Part shown: positions 44,374-52,797 of the stretch, piece by piece
How positions within the stretch are numbered: the first letter of the stretch is position 1
Layout: the number at the start of each line of letters is the position of its first letter
Origin: DAINRZ01 sp964634885
GTDB taxonomy: Bacteria > Bacteroidota > Ignavibacteria > Kapaibacteriales > UBA2268
Direction: 5' to 3'
Assembly: GCA_964634885.1 (NCBI GenBank)
Contig: CAZWLN010000017.1
Location: 1 to 64,000, forward strand
Length of the DNA stretch: 64,000 nucleotides
Notes under the pieces: model-generated
Databases searched by the model: none
Seen by the model: only the letters and a program-made list of their open reading frames with translations
What the model was told of the DNA's origin: nothing
Translations under genes and position numbers: made by a program

Positions 44374-45345
44374 CTATACGATCAACCCGAAGGTCAGGGC
44401 ACAGGCTGAATGGCACTGGTTGCCGCATTCCGGTTTGGGGCCGTATTTCTCCCTTCCCAGTTCCCTGGCAGCGTGTAAATTGTCGGTGTCCATGATATTG
44501 CAGGCAGGACGGCCTCTCTCAAGGCAGGGATAGTATATCTCCCCTGCCGGGGACACTACCAGCATCGTAAATGGCTTGCAGGTGAATGTTTTCAGGTCGC
44601 GCATATACTCGAGGTACCGTAACGATCCGTAGATTTTCCTCCTCTTCTTCTTTTCGCCAATCAGGAAGTCATAGAACCTCCGGTATGCTTCGTTACCGTA
44701 CAGGCTGTGATGGGCTTTAACCCCCATCAACTGCGGACAGGCTGCAAATTCGAAACCCGACTTCATAGAAAATTCATAAACATCATACAGGTCTTCGATG
44801 TTCTCCGGAGTTACCACCGATGAGATGACAATGTCCGGCCCGGACGCCCCGGCTTTTGACTTCAGGGAAGCAGCCAATAGTATATTAGACATAACTTTGT
44901 CGAAGGTCCCTTCAGCCATTCCCCACATTGCCACGGACTTCGCCGGGTTCAGCGTGTCTAAGCTGAACACGAGCGAATCGACAGAATCCATTATTTGTTC
45001 CTGGTAATCATCGAAATAATAGCCGTTAGTGGTAAACACAAAATTGCTGAATTTCAGCTTCTTAATCATTGGCAAAAGCTCACCAATCCCTTCATACTGC
45101 AGGGGCTCGCCGCCCGTCAGCACAAAATAGCCGGCATACTGCCTGATCCGCCGGATTATCCCATAGGCTTCGGCAACGGTAGTCCTGACTTCAGGCAATT
45201 CGTAATAGGGCTTTCCGGAACCGTCGCTGCAGTAACTGCACCTGAAGTCGCAGGAATAATTGAGGTAATAGACGGCAATGAAGGGGTACCAGCGTTTCTG
45301 CCCCGGTACGAACCTGTTGTAAAGATATTTGGAGACAATATTCAT
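44374..45345 (-). CDS. Radical SAM enzyme (cluster enzyme 1)
   Basis: A 323-residue radical SAM protein. The cluster-binding CxxxCxxC is CDFRCSYC (C32, C36, C39), and the GGE motif is VLTGGEPLQ (about 95). A C-terminal Cys-containing region (CKPFTMLVV, YYPCLERGRPAC, CGNQCHSAC) looks like a SPASM-type site for extra iron-sulfur clusters. It is the last gene of the fifteen-gene operon, 4 bp after the ICMT-like gene. Substrate is unknown; HpnH-like or peptide-modifying activities cannot be excluded. A non-coding repeat region follows its stop. Confidence 0.82.
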   Translation of the reverse strand: MNIVSKYLYNRFVPGQKRWYPFIAVYYLNYSCDFRCSYCSDGSGKPYYELPEVRTTVAEAYGIIRRIRQYAGYFVLTGGEPLQYEGIGELLPMIKKLKFSNFVFTTNGYYFDDYQEQIMDSVDSLVFSLDTLNPAKSVAMWGMAEGTFDKVMSNILLAASLKSKAGASGPDIVISSVVTPENIEDLYDVYEFSMKSGFEFAACPQLMGVKAHHSLYGNEAYRRFYDFLIGEKKKRRKIYGSLRYLEYMRDLKTFTCKPFTMLVVSPAGEIYYPCLERGRPACNIMDTDNLHAARELGREKYGPKPECGNQCHSACALTFGLIV

Positions 45346-45349
45346 AACA

Positions 45350-46000
45350 CTAGAAAATTAAGGGAATGAACCTGTATCTCACTTTCTTCATATACTGACG
45401 GTAGTCTTCCTGCTCCGAGAGGAAACGCTCCTCGAGGACGGCACGGTATAGGTAACAGCCGATCGACAGCGCCAGGAGCACAATCGACAGCCAGTTGAAA
45501 TGGCTCACGGCAAAACCGATCCTCAGCAGGATGTCGGTGCCGTACATGGGATGGCGAACGAAAGAATAGAGTCCTGTCGTTTTTACTTCCCTCACAGCAA
45601 TCATTATCCCGAAACTGCGCCCTAAATTGATGATCGTGAAGACTCCGAGAATATTCGAAGTGAAGATGATGATGTTCGAGATCATTTTTTCTGTCTCGCC
45701 GCCGGTCTCGGGCAGCCAGACAAAAATGACTCCCGAAAAGAAGGCCGTCAGGGCAATGAACTGGTGTAAGGCGTTGTCGTCGATCCTTTTGTGCTGCCTC
45801 CTGATTAAAATGAAAATAATCAGTACCGTCGTTTGAATGGTATATGAAGCAAGAGTGAAGTCAACAGTCCCCTGCCTCATCGAAGTGTACAGCTTGAACG
45901 CAGCAAAGAGCAGGAAATTGACGGCAATGTAAATATTCATGATCAGAGAGCCGTTCTTTTTCAGGAAAGCAGTAAGCTTGTCAGGGCCTGCATTATTCAT
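45350..46000 (-). CDS. ICMT/PEMT-like membrane methyltransferase
   Basis: A 216-residue protein with about five hydrophobic segments. The C-terminal isoprenylcysteine-carboxyl/phospholipid methyltransferase signature is GLYSFVRHPMYGTDIL, with EERFLSEQEDYRQYMKKVRYRFIP following. Bacterial members methylate membrane-embedded or lipid substrates with S-adenosylmethionine. It lies 3 bp after radical SAM gene 2 and 4 bp before radical SAM gene 1. Methylation of a carboxyl or amine on the cluster's lipid product is inference. Confidence 0.8.
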   Translation of the reverse strand: MNNAGPDKLTAFLKKNGSLIMNIYIAVNFLLFAAFKLYTSMRQGTVDFTLASYTIQTTVLIIFILIRRQHKRIDDNALHQFIALTAFFSGVIFVWLPETGGETEKMISNIIIFTSNILGVFTIINLGRSFGIMIAVREVKTTGLYSFVRHPMYGTDILLRIGFAVSHFNWLSIVLLALSIGCYLYRAVLEERFLSEQEDYRQYMKKVRYRFIPLIF

Positions 46001-46003
46001 AGG

Positions 46004-47023
46004 TCAGTTCCTTACAGGTATATTCTTAATCGATTCATAGAATGCTTTGATATTGGAAATTTTATTCCTGTCGTACATCAGGGACTCGATGGCGCCCCGG
46101 CAGCTCGTCCAGCAGTTGGCGCAGCGGTTGTTTTCGTGCATACCGAGGAGTTTCTCCCTGAGGTCCGTCATGTCGTCGGTGAAAATGTTCCCGACAGGGC
46201 TGTCCAGCCTGTCGATGCAAAGTGAGACATCGCCCCGGGAACCGATATTGAACAGGTTCCTGCCGGCATAGCAGGGACTGATGCCGCGTCCGTTGCTGAA
46301 GGATTCGGTAAACCTGGAAATATAGCCGGGAATTACAACAAATTCCCTGTATTTTTCTTTCAGCTTGAGCAGGTGGAGGCTTATGTCTTCATCGCTGGCA
46401 TATTTTTCTTTCTTCCCCCTGCTGTCGCTGTAAAGTGTTACGAGATAGGTAATGCCGATCTCCCGGGCAAGCCTTATGAGCGGCTCGATGTCAGCGATGT
46501 TATCATCCATGACGACGGAAATCAGGTGTATTCTCTGGTGGGGCTTCGTCCGCGAGGCTTTCAATATCCTCAGGGCCTGAACCGCCCTGTCGTATGCTCC
46601 TTCTTTACCTCGCTGTTCGTCATGTTTCCGTGGGTCTGCATAGTCGATGGAAATGCTGATCTCATGCAGCCCGGCGTCGAACATATTCTTCGCCAGTTCA
46701 GGCGTAACGTACCAGCCGTTGGAAATCATCACCGGAAAATTATTCTTAGCCAGCACCCTGATGATCTCGAGAATATCATTGTGCAGTAGAGGTTCGCCCC
46801 CGCCGAGGGAAACGATCATCGGGTTCAGCGCCTTCAGTTTATCTGCAATTATCTGTATCTGCTGCAGGGAGAGCCTCGGAGCATCATTGTACTCTTCCTT
46901 CCAGAAGTCGCATATTTTGCAGCGGAAATTACATTCATAGAGCAACTGAAGGTTGAGGTGTATCAGTTGTTTTCTAATGGTAGCCCAGGTAAACCTGATG
47001 CCTTTCGAATCTACCTTTAGCAT
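46004..47023 (-). CDS. Radical SAM/SPASM-like enzyme (cluster enzyme 2)
   Basis: A 339-residue radical SAM protein: CNFRCKIC (C31, C35, C38), SLGGGEPLLH (GGE region, about 75), and a C-terminal SPASM-like cysteine set (SPCYAGRNLFNIG, VSLCIDR, RCANCWTSCRGA). It starts 7 bp after radical SAM gene 3. The family includes peptide, cofactor and lipid modifiers; a lipid or acyl-ACP substrate is suggested only by its neighbours. Confidence 0.83.
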   Translation of the reverse strand: MLKVDSKGIRFTWATIRKQLIHLNLQLLYECNFRCKICDFWKEEYNDAPRLSLQQIQIIADKLKALNPMIVSLGGGEPLLHNDILEIIRVLAKNNFPVMISNGWYVTPELAKNMFDAGLHEISISIDYADPRKHDEQRGKEGAYDRAVQALRILKASRTKPHQRIHLISVVMDDNIADIEPLIRLAREIGITYLVTLYSDSRGKKEKYASDEDISLHLLKLKEKYREFVVIPGYISRFTESFSNGRGISPCYAGRNLFNIGSRGDVSLCIDRLDSPVGNIFTDDMTDLREKLLGMHENNRCANCWTSCRGAIESLMYDRNKISNIKAFYESIKNIPVRN

Positions 47024-47030
47024 TGTCGGT

Positions 47031-48404
47031 TCATTTTAAGTTAAAAATATTCTGGCTGCACATCGGCACGAGCTTGCCGTCCTTCTTCGGATAGGGATTG
47101 CAGCATTTGACCAGCCTGCCGAAGTCGAAATTGTAAATATCCATGAAATGATGGATAAAAATCGCTTTCATGTTCTTCATGCCGATATTCAGTGCATTCT
47201 TACGGTTGAAACCGCAGGAATCGAGTTCACAGATGACGTTCTTAATTCTTTTCAGCACATTGTCATTCAAATTGCTGCTGTCTGCTGCCGACCACAATTG
47301 GTACACACGGTCCTTCATTGTCCTCATCCCTTCGGCGTCTAATCCGGGAAGTGTCTTGTTGGCAATTGTGTCGAGGTAGTCCCCGACACCGAGGAAATCC
47401 TTCAAACTGTAAAACTGCCCCTCGCCGGCATTAAGGTAATAGGACAAAGCAAAACAGGAGTAATGGGAACAGGGCAGCGGGTTAAAATCTTCCTTTTTAA
47501 TATATTTACTTCTGCCAAGTTCCCGGACAACGTCGGGAATTGTCAGGCGGTGGACCTCAGGGTCGAACCCGAGGGCGCTGCCGGAAAAGGCAATCGGCTG
47601 GTACATCAGGGATAATGCACGCGATTCGAAGAAGAAGTCGGCAATTGCCGCTATTTCCGTTTCGTTGATGTTTTTGGCAACGGTAGCCACAAGGGAATAA
47701 TTAATGCCCTCATCTTCCATCATCCTGATCAGGCTGAGTTTATCCGCGGCCATATCCCTGCCGCGAAGTTTTGAATAGGTTTCAGGGCAAAATCCGTCGA
47801 ACTGCAGCGCGGCAATCGTTCCCGTTTCCCTGAAGAACTGCCTCAGTCCCTTGTCTTTCAGGAGGCTCATCCCGTTCGTCGATACCGTTATTTGTGTAAC
47901 GCCTTTGTCCGCCGCATAGCCGACAAAATCGCGCAGGCCCGGATGGAGTGTGGGTTCGCCCCCGCTGATGTTGAGTACATCTAAGTTCTTTTCGGTAGCT
48001 GCAAGTTCATCGAGCATATTCCGGAAATCGCGGTCAGTCATCTCCTCCAGGTCGCTGAAATCTTTCAGGCAGACGGGGCAATTCATGTCGCACCTGTTCG
48101 TAATCTCGACTACCGGAAGGCAGGTGTGCTGTTGGTGCTCAGGGCAAAAACCGCATGAATCCGGACAGCCCCCGAATTCAGTAGTATTGCTTTTAAGCGG
48201 GTATTCCCGCGGCTTGATGTATGACATACTGTCCTTAAACCACTGTTCGTCGGTTGACAGAAGCGTCCTGGAAAAGGAATGGTCAGGGCAGAACTTCTCG
48301 AGCCAGGCCTTGCCGTCCTCGCCGGTGATCCGTGCCGGGACCTTCTTCCTGCATACGTTGCACAAGGATTGTGTATGTAAATAAACATGCTTCAAATTAA
48401 TCAC
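47031..48404 (-). CDS. MJ0619/Tes-type radical SAM enzyme (cluster enzyme 3)
   Basis: A 457-residue radical SAM protein with an extra N-terminal module. Cysteines C15/C18 and C39, then CPDSCGFCPEHQQHTC (80-95), precede the SAM cluster CDMNCPVC (C105, C109, C112) and the GGE motif NISGGEPTLHPG. The order N-terminal CxxC, CPxH and CPxxCGxCPxH is that of the MJ0619 group, which contains the archaeal tetraether lipid synthase Tes. Tes couples unactivated lipid carbons through radical chemistry; MJ0619 methylates pterin. The GTG start follows the upstream stop directly, with no space for a separate promoter. A role in C-C bond formation on acyl chains is inferred. Confidence 0.82.
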   Translation of the reverse strand: MINLKHVYLHTQSLCNVCRKKVPARITGEDGKAWLEKFCPDHSFSRTLLSTDEQWFKDSMSYIKPREYPLKSNTTEFGGCPDSCGFCPEHQQHTCLPVVEITNRCDMNCPVCLKDFSDLEEMTDRDFRNMLDELAATEKNLDVLNISGGEPTLHPGLRDFVGYAADKGVTQITVSTNGMSLLKDKGLRQFFRETGTIAALQFDGFCPETYSKLRGRDMAADKLSLIRMMEDEGINYSLVATVAKNINETEIAAIADFFFESRALSLMYQPIAFSGSALGFDPEVHRLTIPDVVRELGRSKYIKKEDFNPLPCSHYSCFALSYYLNAGEGQFYSLKDFLGVGDYLDTIANKTLPGLDAEGMRTMKDRVYQLWSAADSSNLNDNVLKRIKNVICELDSCGFNRKNALNIGMKNMKAIFIHHFMDIYNFDFGRLVKCCNPYPKKDGKLVPMCSQNIFNLK

Positions 48405-48962
48405 CTAATCTTTGTTTGTATATCTGGCCCTGATTTGCTCCTGGCTGACAATGTTTTCATCTTCGCTGCGAAAGATGGTGCTGCCGAGTTTCACAAGGGC
48501 ATTTTCGCCGATGGTAACACCGGCCCTGATGAACGAGAAACCGCCGACAACCGCTCCCTTACCGATCCTGACTCTTCCCACATGATAGTGCACGCCGTCG
48601 TTGTCGTGTACGAACAGCTTCGAGCCCCAGCCGAGAATGGCATAGTCGCCCACTTCGACGAGACGCGGGAACTGTACGTCGATAATTACATCGGGAGCAA
48701 TAAAGACGCCTTTGCCTATCCTGACCCCTATCAGCCTGTACAACAGCACCTTCACGGGAGAATAATCGATGAACTGGATGATCCTGGCAAAGCAATGCCT
48801 CAAATAGAAAGCAGGAGTTTTCAGGCCTGGAAATATAACCTTGAACGGGACTGTTCTCCGTTTTTCCAGGTCGCCGTCAACGGGAATTTTAATGTATGGT
48901 TCCTCACTGTCAAGGAAGGCCCTGAATTTCTCCCTCCATATTTTAAGTTCTTCTTTATTCAT
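48405..48962 (-). CDS. Left-handed beta-helix acyltransferase
   Basis: A 185-residue protein. The N-terminal ~75 residues are helical. The rest carries hexapeptide repeats (IGKGVFIAPDVIID, VGDYAILGWGSKLFVHD, IGKGAVVGGFSFIRAGVTIGENALVKLGSTIF) of the LbH O-acetyl/acyltransferase fold, with a His-containing loop (HDNDGVHYHVGRV). WcaF/MaaT-like enzymes use acetyl-CoA; LpxA-like ones use acyl-ACP, and an ACP is encoded in the same operon. Donor and acceptor are not determined. Confidence 0.8.
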   Translation of the reverse strand: MNKEELKIWREKFRAFLDSEEPYIKIPVDGDLEKRRTVPFKVIFPGLKTPAFYLRHCFARIIQFIDYSPVKVLLYRLIGVRIGKGVFIAPDVIIDVQFPRLVEVGDYAILGWGSKLFVHDNDGVHYHVGRVRIGKGAVVGGFSFIRAGVTIGENALVKLGSTIFRSEDENIVSQEQIRARYTNKD

Positions 48963-48965
48963 ACT

Positions 48966-49688
48966 CTAAAAACTATATTCTTCATTGTTAATGTCAAAGT
49001 CAATATCCTTCAAACCGGTATTCACCTTCATATTCGAAAAAGTGTATGATTCGAGGAGCTTTTTGTCCCAGTCGTAGATGTCGAATTTTACAGGCAGGAC
49101 TAAGCTCTTGTCGATATAAATAAAAATGGTGGCAGCGAAGAAACCCATGCCGGACGGGAACACAGCTTTAAAAAGCATGGTATTCCTGCCGCTGACGGTA
49201 GCGTCTTTCAGGTATTCGATTTTTCCTACCTTCAGTTTTTTTGCATTCTGGAGATTCTTCTTCATCAACTGGATGGTAAAACCCAGGTCGGACTCGAGGA
49301 TGGAATGGCGGTTGTCTTTCATCGCAAGTGTACCCTTGGGGTCCAGGTCGAAATTCTTTACATTCAGTAGCCCTCCGAGATGGCTCTTGATCTTGTTGTT
49401 GTATTTCTTTCCGGCGTAAATCACTTCCATACCGGCCATGGAGCCTTCAGTCCATTTCATGTAGTAATTATTGGACTTCCGGTGTTTGTACGTTACGTTT
49501 TTCCAGCTTACATAGTCTCCGTCAACCAGTTCCTTTTTAGCCATAGTACACGTGTAGTCCCTGACCTGGGCGTACTTTGCCTCGACGACGGTCATAAGGC
49601 TGTCGAGGTCATAGGCCTGCAAATTTACCGACAGCGCGGGCGCCATCAGCGCTAATAATAACAAAAAATAATAATTTCTCTTTTTCAT
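48966..49688 (-). CDS. DUF1571 LolA-like periplasmic protein
   Basis: About 240 residues with a signal peptide (KKRNYYFLLLLALMAPALSVNLQA). The body shows the DUF1571 pattern: YAQVRDYTCTMAKKELVDG, YMKWTEGSMAGMEVIYAG, the DPKGTLAMKDNRHSI stretch and a final beta-hairpin. The fold is thought to be LolA/LppX-like, a half-barrel with a lipid-binding cavity. The start ATG overlaps the stop of radical SAM gene 4 (ATGA). Being inside a lipid-type biosynthetic operon, it is a plausible periplasmic carrier of the product. Confidence 0.8.
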   Translation of the reverse strand: MKKRNYYFLLLLALMAPALSVNLQAYDLDSLMTVVEAKYAQVRDYTCTMAKKELVDGDYVSWKNVTYKHRKSNNYYMKWTEGSMAGMEVIYAGKKYNNKIKSHLGGLLNVKNFDLDPKGTLAMKDNRHSILESDLGFTIQLMKKNLQNAKKLKVGKIEYLKDATVSGRNTMLFKAVFPSGMGFFAATIFIYIDKSLVLPVKFDIYDWDKKLLESYTFSNMKVNTGLKDIDFDINNEEYSF

Positions 49689-51082
49689 AATTCTTCTACC
49701 CAAAACCTTGGGTCCTCCTGTCTGTATAAAAGATTATATGAACACGCGGGTATCATCCTTCCGTTTTCGTCCGGAACGATGTCTCCGCACCTGCTGACTC
49801 TGTCGATGTCGAAATTGTCCTCATCCATGTGCGGATGAATGTATATCATCTTGAAGTGCCTTTCAATATACTCCGCCCGTTGTGCAGCAGAGACCTCACG
49901 GTCTGCCGGATAGAGCGTACCGACCATGTCCCTCAGTTTCCTGACGACGGCGTCGTCCTCACCCAACGCCCACAATTCGTTGATGCCGTTAAGGAATTCG
50001 GCGGAGTAATCGAGCGCCGGATTGATGAAGTATGACTCCGAGGATTTCCCGATCAGTGAATCCCTGCTCAGGATCTTCCTCAGCGGTATCAACGCCCCGT
50101 CCGTCGAGAAATAGTAAGCTACGGAATAGCACATTGGATGATAGGAAGCGAGAGGAAAGAAATCGCCCGGGCTGAATTCTTCCTTTTCCGAAAGGAAATT
50201 CTCAACTTCGTCGATGGTAATGTGGACACGGGGTTTAAAATTACTGCCGTTGAAGCCGGTATAAGTCATATTCTGTATTGTCAGGCTCCTGACGAACTCC
50301 TTTTTAAGATACTCCGAAGCAATGCCGGCAATATCCTTTTCGTTGAGGCCTTTCACCGCTACAGACAATATGGTTACGGGAATATCCAGTTCTTCGAGGT
50401 ACTCGAGGGCCTGCAGTTTCTGCCTGACAATATCTTTGCCGTAGATTACCTTACTTGTCCCGGGCGTAAGCGTGTCAAGCGACAGCACAAGCTGTACGCC
50501 GGCATCCTTAATCCTCTTTGCCATATCTTTATCTTCGGCAATTTTCAAGCCGTTGGTATTCATTGTAATTCGTTGAATACCCTCATGCCTGCAGGTATCG
50601 ATGATGTCAAAAAGGCCGGGATGGAGCGTAGGCTCACCGCCGGTCAGGTTAATCAACTGGACACCGCCTGACTGCCGGACAATCTCATTGATAATTTTCT
50701 TCGTTTCATCGACAGTTTTGTAATACCTGGCGTCCTGCCTGTTGTATGTGAAGCACTTTGGGCAGTCGAGATTGCAGTCGTTTGTAATCGAGAACACCGG
50801 CAGGGCAATGGCGTTCGAGTGCCATTGGCACAGGCCGCAGTCCTTCGGGCATCCCTGTTCCGACGGTTTCTTTTCCTTTGGCTCGGGGAATGTCTTGTAA
50901 AGATTCATCCGATCCATATACCACTCAAAATCCGAGGCAATGATCACCGACTGTACACCGTGCCTGGGGCACATCCTCTCGAGAAAGACTTTTCCGTCGC
51001 GGGCAACAATTCTGGCGAGTTCCGATTCATTGCACTGCCTGCAAAAAGCCAGCGTCGAACTGATAAACACTTCCTTTGCCAA
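49685..51082 (-). CDS. MJ0619/Tes-type radical SAM enzyme (cluster enzyme 4)
   Basis: A 465-residue paralogue of radical SAM gene 3. The N-terminal cysteines are C14/C17, C38 (CPRHG) and CPKDCGLC (C78, C82, C85); the SAM cluster is CNLDCPKC (C103, C107, C110); the GGE motif is LTGGEPTLHPG. The C-terminal third has several Cys (YHPMC, SRCGDIV, PACSYN) that may hold an additional cluster. It starts with TTG, directly after the FabG-like stop, with GGAGGA overlapping the end of that gene. Two such enzymes in one operon suggest sequential or symmetrical radical steps. Confidence 0.83.
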   Translation of the reverse strand: MAKEVFISSTLAFCRQCNESELARIVARDGKVFLERMCPRHGVQSVIIASDFEWYMDRMNLYKTFPEPKEKKPSEQGCPKDCGLCQWHSNAIALPVFSITNDCNLDCPKCFTYNRQDARYYKTVDETKKIINEIVRQSGGVQLINLTGGEPTLHPGLFDIIDTCRHEGIQRITMNTNGLKIAEDKDMAKRIKDAGVQLVLSLDTLTPGTSKVIYGKDIVRQKLQALEYLEELDIPVTILSVAVKGLNEKDIAGIASEYLKKEFVRSLTIQNMTYTGFNGSNFKPRVHITIDEVENFLSEKEEFSPGDFFPLASYHPMCYSVAYYFSTDGALIPLRKILSRDSLIGKSSESYFINPALDYSAEFLNGINELWALGEDDAVVRKLRDMVGTLYPADREVSAAQRAEYIERHFKMIYIHPHMDEDNFDIDRVSRCGDIVPDENGRMIPACSYNLLYRQEDPRFWVEEL

Positions 51083-51805
51083 TTAAATTCCTCCGTCAAC
51101 AAAAATGTTCTGGCCATTGATGTAGGAGGCCTTCTCCGAAGCAAGGAAAGAAACCAGCTCTGCAACATCCGCGGCTTTGCCTGCCCTGCCTGCGGCACAG
51201 TGGCTGATGAATACTTTCTGCAGGTCGTCGGGTATCCCCTTCGAGACGCCGCCCTCCATCATGCCCGGAATGACATTGTTAACCCTGATGTTGAACCTTT
51301 TAAGCTCAGACGCCAGGGCGATTGTGAATCCGGCGATGCTTGCCTTAGACATGGCATAGGTTACGGGTACGTCCAGCATCCTGTGACCCGCTATCGAGCC
51401 GATATTGACGACGACGCCTTTCTTCTGCCTGATCATGCCTCTCACCACTGCTTTCGTAAGGAACAGTGTTCCTTTGATATTAACATCGAAAACGAAATCG
51501 GCGTCTTCCTCCTCGATCATCGACAGCGGCAGGATGTGGCTTACCGAAGCGTTGTTCACAAGGATGTCGAAGTCGCCTGTTTCTTTCACCAATGAATTGA
51601 TTTTCTCGGTAATATCTTTAACATTCCTGATGTCAAGTTCCACAGCAACGGCCCCACCCAGTTCGCTGCAGAGCGCTTCGGCCTTTTCCCTGTGCCTGTT
51701 GAATGTAAAAGCGACCTGTGCACCCTGTCTGTGAAAACACCTGCATATCTCCGAGCCGAGGAAGCCCGTCCCACCGGAAACCAATACTTTCTTACCTTTG
51801 AACAT
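51083..51805 (-). CDS. FabG-like SDR, 3-oxoacyl-ACP reductase (second)
   Basis: About 240 residues, classical short-chain dehydrogenase. The NADPH loop is SGGTGFLG, NNAS is conserved, and the catalytic Ser and YxxxK lie in NIGSIAGHRMLDVPVTYAMSKAS. It ends with the usual GQNIFVDGGI. I use the ATG at 51805, 1 bp after the ACP stop with AGGAAGG upstream, rather than one 11 codons earlier. It probably reduces a 3-oxoacyl-ACP of the dedicated chain; a ring-forming or keto-reducing role elsewhere is possible. Confidence 0.87.
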   Translation of the reverse strand: MFKGKKVLVSGGTGFLGSEICRCFHRQGAQVAFTFNRHREKAEALCSELGGAVAVELDIRNVKDITEKINSLVKETGDFDILVNNASVSHILPLSMIEEEDADFVFDVNIKGTLFLTKAVVRGMIRQKKGVVVNIGSIAGHRMLDVPVTYAMSKASIAGFTIALASELKRFNIRVNNVIPGMMEGGVSKGIPDDLQKVFISHCAAGRAGKAADVAELVSFLASEKASYINGQNIFVDGGI

Positions 51806-51806
51806 A

Positions 51807-52190
51807 TCAGGCGCCTTCCTGTATTTTTGCATCGACAATATTTGCCAGGTCCCTGACGGTTATGGCGGAAAAGACATCGGCCTTGGTCATGCCTGCCCTG
51901 TAACGGCCTTCGCTGCCGGGGAAGCTCTTCTCAATTGTTACCAGGCCGGCTTCTGTCAGAATTCCTTCATCGAATATGTCTTCAGGGCTGATGTTTTGTC
52001 CGCCTGCAATCAGTTGGTTCGTTTTCAGGACAACCCCGAAGTTCGATTCGATCACATACATGATCTCGACGAAGTCGATGCTGTCGGCCCCAAGGTCTTT
52101 TACCAGTGCGCTTTCCGCCGGGATCTCTGACACTGTGTCAAAACCAAGGACAGGTAGCAGTAGTTCTCTTAACTTGTCTTCTGTACTCAT
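51807..52190 (-). CDS. Acyl carrier protein, long form
   Basis: A 127-residue ACP with the phosphopantetheine serine S37 in LGADSIDFVEI. Ordinary AcpP is about 78 residues; here 30-40 extra residues lie between helix II and the final helix (GLVTIEKSFPGSEGRYRAGMTKADVF). Such insertions occur in dedicated ACPs of secondary pathways. Its ATG overlaps the nitroreductase stop (ATGA). It should carry the acyl intermediate for the operon's ketosynthase, reductases, dehydratase and perhaps the radical SAM enzymes. Confidence 0.88.
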   Translation of the reverse strand: MSTEDKLRELLLPVLGFDTVSEIPAESALVKDLGADSIDFVEIMYVIESNFGVVLKTNQLIAGGQNISPEDIFDEGILTEAGLVTIEKSFPGSEGRYRAGMTKADVFSAITVRDLANIVDAKIQEGA

Positions 52191-52795
52191 TCATTTTCCT
52201 TTTGTTTTTCATAATAACCAATAGGAATAATTGCGCCCAATGAGCGCCCTTTTTTTATCTTTACGTATTCAGCTATTTCTTTTTCAGCTATTAAAGGCCC
52301 GGTCATGTAACAAGCGCTGAGGCCGAGGCTTTCAGCCGCCAGCAGTACCAGCATGGCAGCGCAGGAGATGGATTTCACCAGATTGTCCCTCTCCCATTCT
52401 ACTATTTCCGAATACAGGGCCGAACCCTCTTCCTGCCTTTTGACCATCAGCGAGACCGACTTCTGAAGCCTGAAACTGAGAAAGAACACCGCAGGGGCAT
52501 TCTCGAAAAATGTAAAATTCGATGAATACTGCCCGAAACCTTCCCGGTAATCGTCGTCGATGGATTCCGATATTGACCGTGCCTTCGATCTTACAATCTC
52601 TGCAATCTTTCCAAGGGCCTCCCTGTCCTTAATGGCTACAATATCCCAACTGTTCTTACCGGAAGCGTAGGGGGACGTCTTTGCAACCCGGACAATCTTT
52701 TCAATTACCCCGTCGGGTACCGGCCTGCCGGTAAAAGTCCTTCGGCTCTTCCTGCGCTCGCACAGTTCCAGCAGGCGCTCGTACAAGTCGTCCAT
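52187..52795 (-). CDS. Nitroreductase-family flavoenzyme
   Basis: A 202-residue FMN-dependent nitroreductase-like protein: ERRKSRRTFTGRPVPDGVIEKIV at the N terminus, SPYASGKNSWDIVAI, then LVLLAAESLGLSACYMTGPL and IIPIGYYEK as in the family. These act as NAD(P)H:flavin-dependent reductases or dehydrogenases, including oxidation of azoline rings in natural-product pathways. Within this operon an enoyl-ACP-reductase-like or desaturase-like role is possible, since no FabI-type gene is present; that is inference. Confidence 0.85.
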   Translation of the reverse strand: MDDLYERLLELCERRKSRRTFTGRPVPDGVIEKIVRVAKTSPYASGKNSWDIVAIKDREALGKIAEIVRSKARSISESIDDDYREGFGQYSSNFTFFENAPAVFFLSFRLQKSVSLMVKRQEEGSALYSEIVEWERDNLVKSISCAAMLVLLAAESLGLSACYMTGPLIAEKEIAEYVKIKKGRSLGAIIPIGYYEKQKENE

Positions 52796-52797
52796 TG

